Below, in pieces: positions 58,601 to 64,000 of a DNA stretch of 64,000 nucleotides. Each line of letters opens with the position of its first letter. Positions within the stretch are counted from its first letter, which is position 1. A program made the translations under genes and the position numbers. The stretch is from Microbacterium mangrovi (GTDB taxonomy: Bacteria; Actinomycetota; Actinomycetes; Actinomycetales; Microbacteriaceae), in assembly GCF_000802305.1 (NCBI RefSeq), contig NZ_JTDK01000006.1:1-64000 (forward strand), written 5' to 3'. A model generated the notes under the pieces. The model was not told where the DNA came from, ran no database searches, and worked only from the letters and a program-made list of their open reading frames with translations.

Positions 58601-61600
58601 ATGATGACCTACCCCAAGAGCTCCGCCTTCGGCCCCGCCGCCGACCTCGTCCCGAGCCCGCGCTTTCCCGACATCGAGCGGGAGACCCTCGCCTTCTGGG
58701 ACCAGGACGACACCTTCCGCGCATCCATCGCGAACCGTGACGGCGCCGAGGAATGGGTGTTCTACGACGGACCCCCGTTCGCCAACGGCCTGCCGCACTA
58801 CGGGCACCTGCTGACCGGCTACGCCAAGGACCTCTTCCCGCGCTTCCAGACCATGCGCGGCAAGAGGGTCGACCGCGTCTTCGGGTGGGACACCCACGGT
58901 CTCCCGGCTGAGCTCGAGGCGATGAAGCAGCTCGGACTCACCGAGAAGAGCGAGATCGAGGCCATGGGCATCGACACGTTCAACGCCAAGGCGCGCGCCT
59001 CCGTGCTGAAGTACACCCGCGACTGGGAGGACTACGTCACGCGGCAGGCCCGCTGGGTGGACTTCGAGCGCGGCTACAAGACCCTCGACACCAACTACAT
59101 GGAGTCGGTGCTGTGGGCCTTCAAGACCCTGTGGGACAAGGGCCTCGCCTACGAGGGCTACCGGGTGCTGCCGTACTGCTGGCGCGACGAGACGCCGCTC
59201 TCGAACCACGAGCTGCGCATGGACGACGACGTCTACAAGATGCGCCAGGACCCCTCGGTCACGGTGACCTTCCCGCTCACCGGCGCCAAGGCCGAGACCC
59301 TCGGCCTGACCGCCGTGCGCGCGCTCGCGTGGACGACCACCCCGTGGACGCTGCCGACGAACCTGGCGCTCGTGGTCGGCCCCGACATCGAGTACGTCGT
59401 GGTCCCCGGGGGCCCCGCCGGCGCCGCGGACGTGCACCCCGGCGACGACGCGCTCGAAGCGACCGCGCACCGCTACCTGCTGGCATCCGACCTCCTCGGG
59501 TCCTACGCCAAGGACCTCGGCTACGAGTCGGCGGAGGCGGCGCGTGCGGCCGTGGACCAGATCGTCCGCGGCGCCGAGCTCGCCGACGTGACCTACGACC
59601 GGCTGTTCGACTACTACGCCGACGCCGACGTCTGGGGCACCGGCAACGCCTGGCGCATCCTCGTCGACGACTACGTCACCACCACCGACGGCACCGGCAT
59701 CGTGCACCAGGCGCCCGCCTACGGTGAGGACGACCAGCGCGTCACCGAGGCGCACGGCATCCCGCTCATCATGAGCCTGGACGACGGCGGCCGGTTCCTG
59801 CCGCAGGTGACCGACGTCGCCGGCGAGCTGTGGATGGACGCCAACCGGCCGCTCATCCGCGTGCTGAAGGCCGAGGGGCGGCTCCTGCGCGAGGCATCCT
59901 ACGAGCACTCCTACCCGCACTGCTGGCGGTGCCGGAACCCCCTCATCTACCGGGCGGTCTCCAGCTGGTTCGTGCGCGTCACCGACTTCAAGGACCGCAT
60001 GCTCGCGGGCAACGAGCAGATCACCTGGGTGCCCGGCAACGTGCAGCACGGCCAGTTCGGCAAGTGGCTCGAGGGCGCGCGCGACTGGTCGATCAGCCGC
60101 AACCGCTACTGGGGCTCGCCCATCCCGATCTGGAAGAGCGACGACCCCGCGCACCCGCGCGTGGACGCCTACGGATCGCTGGCCGAGCTGGAGCGCGACT
60201 TCGGCCGACTGCCGCGCAACCCGGAGGGCGAGGTCGACCTGCATCGTCCCTACATCGACGAGCTGACGCGCCCGAACCCGGACGACCCCACCGGCAAGAG
60301 CACCATGCGCCGCATCGAGGACGTCTTCGACGTGTGGTTCGACTCCGGCTCCATGCCGTACGCCCAGGTGCACTATCCGTTCGAGAACCGCGAATGGTTC
60401 GACACGCACGCGCCGGCGGACTTCATCGTCGAGTACATCGGTCAGACGCGCGGCTGGTTCTACCTGATGCACGTGCTCTCAACGGCGCTGTTCGACCGCC
60501 CGGCGTTCAGCGGCGTCGCCTGCCACGGCATCGTGCTGGGCAGCGACGGGCAGAAGATGTCGAAGTCGTTGCGCAACTATCCCGACGTCAACGAGGTCTT
60601 CGACCGCGACGGCTCGGACGCGATGCGCTGGTTCCTGATGTCGAGCTCGGTGCTGCGGGGCGGCAACCTCGTCGTCACCGAGGAGGGCATCCGCGCGGGC
60701 GTGCGGGAGTTCATGCTCCCGGTGTGGAACGCGTGGTACTTCTTCTCCACGTACGCCAACGCGGCGACCGCATCCGGCTACGAGGCCACGTGGCGCACGG
60801 ACTCCACGGACGTGCTCGACCGCTACATCCTGGCGCTCACCGGCGACCTGGTGCGGGACGTCGCGACCGACCTGGAGGGCCTCGACTCGACGATGGCAGC
60901 GGCCAAGCTCCGCGACTTCGCCGAGGTGCTGACCAACTGGTACATCCGGCGCTCGCGCGACAGGTTCTGGACCGGAGTGACGGACGACCCCCGCAGCCGC
61001 GAGGCGTTCGACACCCTGTACACGGTGCTCGAGACGCTGTGCCGCGTGGCGGCGCCCCTCATCCCGCTCGTCTCCGAGCGGGTGTGGCAGGGCCTCACGG
61101 GCGGCCGCAGCGTGCACCTGACCGACTGGCCGGATGCTACGGCGTTCGCTCCGGCGGCGGACATCCGCGAGGCGATGGATGCCGCGCGCGAGGTGTCCAG
61201 CGTCGCCAACGCGCTGCGCAAGCGCGAGGGCAAGCGCGTGCGCCTGCCCCTGCCTCGCCTCACCGTGGCAGTGGCCGGCTCCGCGGGCCTCGGGCTGTTC
61301 ACCGACATCCTCCGCGAGGAGCTCAACGTCAAGGGCGTCGAACTCGTCGAACTCGGCGACGACACCGCCTCCGAGTACGGGATCACGCACCGCCTGCAGG
61401 TCAATGCCCGGGCTGCCGGCCCGCGCCTGGGCAAGCAGGTGCAGCAGGTGATCCAGGCGTCCAAGGCGGGGGACTGGCAGCAGACCCCCGAGGGCGTCGT
61501 CGCGGGCGGCATCCTGCTCGAAGAACCGGAGTACGAGCTCGTGCTGGAGACCGCCGGCCGCCCCGAGGGCGAGGCGCTCGCGCTGCTTCCCTCCGGCGGG

Positions 61601-61972
61601 TTCGTGCTCCTGGACACGACCACGACCCCCGAGCTCGAGGCCGAGGGCCTGGCCCGCGACGTCGTGCGCGCCGTGCAGGACACCCGCAAGGCCGCCGGCT
61701 TCGAGGTCAGCGACCGCATCGCCCTGTCGCTGTCGTTCGACGACGAGGAGGATGCCGCGGCGGTTCGCGACGCCTTCGCGACGGCCGACGTGGCCGGCGA
61801 GACCCTCGCTCTCGTCGCGACGGTCAACGGCGCCGTGCTCACCGGCTCCACCTTCGACGCGGCGGTCGAGGCCGGTCACACCGGTTCGTTCGCGGCGGGC
61901 GACTTCGCTAACCGCGGCGGCTTCACCGTCGGTGTGACGAAGGTCCTCGTGCGTGAGACGGAGGCGGTGTGA
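58601..61972 (+). CDS. ileS: isoleucyl-tRNA synthetase
   Basis: A class Ia synthetase of 1123 residues from the chosen ATG. HIGH motif is HYGH (66-69) in [14 protein letters not shown] is at about 652-656 ([11 protein letters not shown]), with the CP1 editing domain between. The long C-terminal anticodon domain lacks the terminal zinc finger, as in the eukaryote-like IleRS2 class often found in actinobacteria, a class linked to low mupirocin sensitivity. Start is ATG at 58601 or 58604; a TTG at 58589 is also in frame. Controlled by the T-box. Its stop overlaps the folC start (1 base). Confidence 0.95.
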   Translation: MMTYPKSSAFGPAADLVPSPRFPDIERETLAFWDQDDTFRASIANRDGAEEWVFYDGPPFANGLPHYGHLLTGYAKDLFPRFQTMRGKRVDRVFGWDTHGLPAELEAMKQLGLTEKSEIEAMGIDTFNAKARASVLKYTRDWEDYVTRQARWVDFERGYKTLDTNYMESVLWAFKTLWDKGLAYEGYRVLPYCWRDETPLSNHELRMDDDVYKMRQDPSVTVTFPLTGAKAETLGLTAVRALAWTTTPWTLPTNLALVVGPDIEYVVVPGGPAGAADVHPGDDALEATAHRYLLASDLLGSYAKDLGYESAEAARAAVDQIVRGAELADVTYDRLFDYYADADVWGTGNAWRILVDDYVTTTDGTGIVHQAPAYGEDDQRVTEAHGIPLIMSLDDGGRFLPQVTDVAGELWMDANRPLIRVLKAEGRLLREASYEHSYPHCWRCRNPLIYRAVSSWFVRVTDFKDRMLAGNEQITWVPGNVQHGQFGKWLEGARDWSISRNRYWGSPIPIWKSDDPAHPRVDAYGSLAELERDFGRLPRNPEGEVDLHRPYIDELTRPNPDDPTGKSTMRRIEDVFDVWFDSGSMPYAQVHYPFENREWFDTHAPADFIVEYIGQTRGWFYLMHVLSTALFDRPAFSGVACHGIVLGSDGQKMSKSLRNYPDVNEVFDRDGSDAMRWFLMSSSVLRGGNLVVTEEGIRAGVREFMLPVWNAWYFFSTYANAATASGYEATWRTDSTDVLDRYILALTGDLVRDVATDLEGLDSTMAAAKLRDFAEVLTNWYIRRSRDRFWTGVTDDPRSREAFDTLYTVLETLCRVAAPLIPLVSERVWQGLTGGRSVHLTDWPDATAFAPAADIREAMDAAREVSSVANALRKREGKRVRLPLPRLTVAVAGSAGLGLFTDILREELNVKGVELVELGDDTASEYGITHRLQVNARAAGPRLGKQVQQVIQASKAGDWQQTPEGVVAGGILLEEPEYELVLETAGRPEGEALALLPSGGFVLLDTTTTPELEAEGLARDVVRAVQDTRKAAGFEVSDRIALSLSFDDEEDAAAVRDAFATADVAGETLALVATVNGAVLTGSTFDAAVEAGHTGSFAAGDFANRGGFTVGVTKVLVRETEAV

Positions 61973-63336
61973 TGGACGATCGCGAACGCGCGGACGCCGT
62001 CTACTCGGCTCTGCTGGAGCGCCAGGGTGAGCAGTGGGTGCAGCCGCGGGTGGAGCGCACCCGCCGCGTGCTGGAGCTGCTCGACGACCCGCAGCGCACC
62101 TACCGGGTCGTGCACGTCACCGGGACGAACGGCAAGACCTCGACCAGCCGGATGATCGAGAGCCTCATCCGCGCCCACGGGCTGCGGACGGGCCTGTTCA
62201 CGAGCCCGCACCTGCAGCGGTTCACGGAGCGCATCATGATCGACGGCGCGCCCGTCGAGGATGCCGCCGTCGCCGATGCGTGGGACGAGATCCTCCCGTT
62301 CGTGGAGCTCGTCGACGCCGAGCTCGCCGCGGCCGGCGACGCCCGGCTCACCTTCTTCGAGGTGCTCACCGTGCTCGCGTTCGTGGTCGCGGCCGACGCA
62401 CCGGTCGACGTCCTCGTGCTGGAGGTCGGGATGGGCGGCGCGTGGGACTCCACGAACACGGCCGACGGCGACGTGGCGGTCTTCGCCCCGATCGACATCG
62501 ATCACGCGGACCGCCTCGGAGACACGATCGCCGAGATCGCCGGCGTGAAGGCGGGCATCATCAAGGACGGCGCGGCCGTCGTCTCGTCCCGGCAGGATGC
62601 CGCGGCCGAGCAGGTGCTGCGCGCCGCGGCCGCCGCGCGCGGCGCGTCGATCGCCTTCGAGGGCGAGGGATTCGCCCTCGCCGAGCAGCGCCTCGCGGTC
62701 GGCGGACAGCAGCTGCGCGTGCGCGGCCTCGCCGGCAGCTACGACGACGTCTATCTGCCTCTGTACGGCGCCCACCAGGGCTTCAACGCGGCACTCGCGA
62801 TCGCCGCGGTCGAGGCGCTGATCGGCGGCGCGAGCCAGCCGATCACCGGCGACGTGCTCGCCGAGGGCCTCGGGCAGGTGCTCTCGCCCGGACGACTCCA
62901 GCTGCTCGGCACCGAGCCGACCGTGCTCGTCGACGCCGCGCATAACCCGCACGGCGCCCGCGCGCTTGTGACCGCGCTGCGCGAGTCGTTCGACTTCGAC
63001 GAGTGGGGGGTGGTGCTGGGCGTCCTCGCCGACAAGGATGCCGCCGGCATCCTCCGCGAGCTGGCACCGGTCGCGGCGCATGTGTTCGCCACCGCGCCCG
63101 ATTCGGAGCGCGCGAACGACGCCGACCGCATCGCCGACCTCGCCGAGGCGGCGGAGCTGCCGGTCACGGTGCACCGCGATCTCGCCGACGCGGCCGACGC
63201 CGCCCGGGCGTGGGCCGCGCAGGGTCAGGAGGCGCCGCACCGGCGCGCGGTGATCATCGCCGGGTCGGTGGTGCTCGCCGGCGAGGCTGTGGCCCTGTCG
63301 GCATCCGAGGACTGGAAGGCGGGGTACGAGTCGTGA
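61972..63336 (+). CDS. folC: folylpolyglutamate synthase/dihydrofolate synthase
   Basis: A 454-residue Mur-ligase-like ATPase. The P-loop is GTNGKTST (about 48-55), with the Mur-type central domain and C-terminal domain (VLVDAAHNPHGA). It adds glutamate to dihydropteroate and to folates. The ATG at 61972 overlaps the ileS stop; a GTG one codon earlier (61969) is also possible. Its stop overlaps the next gene by 4 bases (GTGA). Conserved gene order ileS-folC-DUF4233-ndk. Confidence 0.94.
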   Translation: MDDRERADAVYSALLERQGEQWVQPRVERTRRVLELLDDPQRTYRVVHVTGTNGKTSTSRMIESLIRAHGLRTGLFTSPHLQRFTERIMIDGAPVEDAAVADAWDEILPFVELVDAELAAAGDARLTFFEVLTVLAFVVAADAPVDVLVLEVGMGGAWDSTNTADGDVAVFAPIDIDHADRLGDTIAEIAGVKAGIIKDGAAVVSSRQDAAAEQVLRAAAAARGASIAFEGEGFALAEQRLAVGGQQLRVRGLAGSYDDVYLPLYGAHQGFNAALAIAAVEALIGGASQPITGDVLAEGLGQVLSPGRLQLLGTEPTVLVDAAHNPHGARALVTALRESFDFDEWGVVLGVLADKDAAGILRELAPVAAHVFATAPDSERANDADRIADLAEAAELPVTVHRDLADAADAARAWAAQGQEAPHRRAVIIAGSVVLAGEAVALSASEDWKAGYES

Positions 63337-63767
63337 CCGAGGCGAACTCCGCGGCCTCGGGCGCCGAGCCGCCGGTCCCGGCCCGCAAGCCGCGCCGTCA
63401 GCGTGGTGCTGCCGAATCGCTCGGCCAGGTGGTGCTGGGCGCCGAGGCGCTCATCATGTTCCTCGCCGGCCTCGTCATCTACGGCCTGAAGGCGCTGCCT
63501 GCACCCATCGCCCCGTGGTGGGGGATCATCGTCGGGATCGTCCTGGCGGTGCTGATGCTCGTGGTCTCCGGCCTGACGCGCTATCGGTGGGGGATCGTCC
63601 TGGGCTGGGCCCTGCAGGTCGTGGTGGCCCTCTGCGCCTTCCTCGTGCCCGCGATGCTCATCGTGGCGCTGATTTTCGGCGCCATGTACGGATATGGGAC
63701 CATCAAGGGAGCGTCACTGGACCGGCGCAACGCCCGAATCTTGCGCGAATCCGCGAACGGAGACTGA
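63333..63767 (+). CDS. DUF4233 family membrane protein
   Basis: A 144-residue protein with a basic, disordered N-terminus (1-30) and four membrane helices (about 37-55, 62-80, 88-105, 108-125), ending in a polar tail. It belongs to the DUF4233 family, which is found between folC and ndk in most actinobacteria. Function unknown. GTG start overlapping the folC stop. Confidence 0.85.
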   Translation: MTEANSAASGAEPPVPARKPRRQRGAAESLGQVVLGAEALIMFLAGLVIYGLKALPAPIAPWWGIIVGIVLAVLMLVVSGLTRYRWGIVLGWALQVVVALCAFLVPAMLIVALIFGAMYGYGTIKGASLDRRNARILRESANGD

Positions 63768-63770
63768 CCC

Positions 63771-64000
63771 ATGGCCACCGAACAGACCCTCGTCCTCGTC
63801 AAGCCCGACGGTGTGGCCCGCGGCTTGACGGGCGCGATCCTCGCCCGCATCGAGGCGAAGGGATACTCCCTCGTCGACATCAAGCTCGTGGAACCCGACC
63901 GCGAGGTCCTCGAGAAGCACTACGCCGAGCACGCCGGCAAGCCGTTCTACGAGCCCCTCGTGGAGTTCATGATGTCCGGCCCGTCGGTCGCCATCCGTCT
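63771..64000 (+). CDS. ndk: nucleoside diphosphate kinase (3' end beyond window)
   Basis: The first 76 codons of Ndk: MATEQTLVLVKPDGVARG with the conserved VKPDGV, and the helix with EHAGKPFY followed by MSGPSVAI. The catalytic His (near 117) lies outside the window. It transfers phosphate from NTPs to NDPs. It follows DUF4233 after 3 bases, on the same strand. Confidence 0.93.
   Translation, partial: MATEQTLVLVKPDGVARGLTGAILARIEAKGYSLVDIKLVEPDREVLEKHYAEHAGKPFYEPLVEFMMSGPSVAIR

Noticed and set aside
1..64000. CRISPR arrays, prophage genes, toxin-antitoxin or restriction systems
   Set aside because: No regularly spaced repeats, Cas, phage structural, methyltransferase or toxin motifs were found in any of the convincing reading frames.

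Overview
The window is a high-GC actinobacterial chromosome segment, most likely from Microbacterium or a close relative in the Microbacteriaceae. The basis is gene content and order (ileS-folC-DUF4233-ndk, tRNA-Pro/tig/clpP1-clpP2-clpX, pepN beside a group II truncated globin, an ileS T-box of the actinobacterial translational type), very GC-rich third codon positions, many GTG starts, and the very frequent heptamer GGATGCC/GGCATCC typical of that genus. The genus call is inference; the actinobacterial call is firm. Nearly all of it is core housekeeping DNA. No phage, no complete insertion sequence and no CRISPR array was seen.

Layout: 39-3874 holds tRNA-Arg, a YczE-type membrane protein divergent from a MocR regulator, an SSB gene and a lipoprotein. 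3898-14559 holds EttA, two acyl-CoA thioesterases, CorA, and a minus-strand block with 4-base overlaps (pepN, mscS, group II globin, FAD dehydrogenase). 14722-19602 is a plus-strand run (coproporphyrin ferrochelatase, RpiB, Nei-like glycosylase, PaiB-like protein, amidohydrolase), facing a secreted S8 protease (19681-23055). 23278-26226 carries a gamma-carbonic anhydrase, an alpha/beta hydrolase, and then a stretch of poorly conserved small genes lying between a degenerate tRNA-Gly 3' end and the intact tRNA-Gly. One of those genes is interrupted by a single in-frame TGA.

26527-31553 is the protein quality-control block (tRNA-Pro, trigger factor, TPR protein, ClpP1, ClpP2, ClpX). 31578-41614 holds a beta-glucosidase with a sugar transporter, an M3 peptidase divergent from an ArsR-type regulator that has a striking repeat operator, a second transporter, a LysR regulator, and the threonine-to-glycine pair tdh-kbl. 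41642-48885 holds ValRS, two uncharacterised proteins and two transporters. 48949-54763 is a complete fructose phosphotransferase operon (fruR-fruK-fruA-ptsH-ptsI) that includes the general enzymes EI and HPr.

54879-58273 is a two-gene ATP-grasp/alpha-E plus transglutaminase module, a widespread but biochemically uncharacterised amidoligase/peptidase-like system. 58362-64000 is the ileS T-box leader, which appears to carry a REP-like repeat between stem I and the T-box, followed by ileS-folC-DUF4233-ndk; ndk is cut by the window end.

Many genes appear to have leaderless transcripts: a TANNNT -10 element sits 6 or 7 bases before the ATG/GTG.
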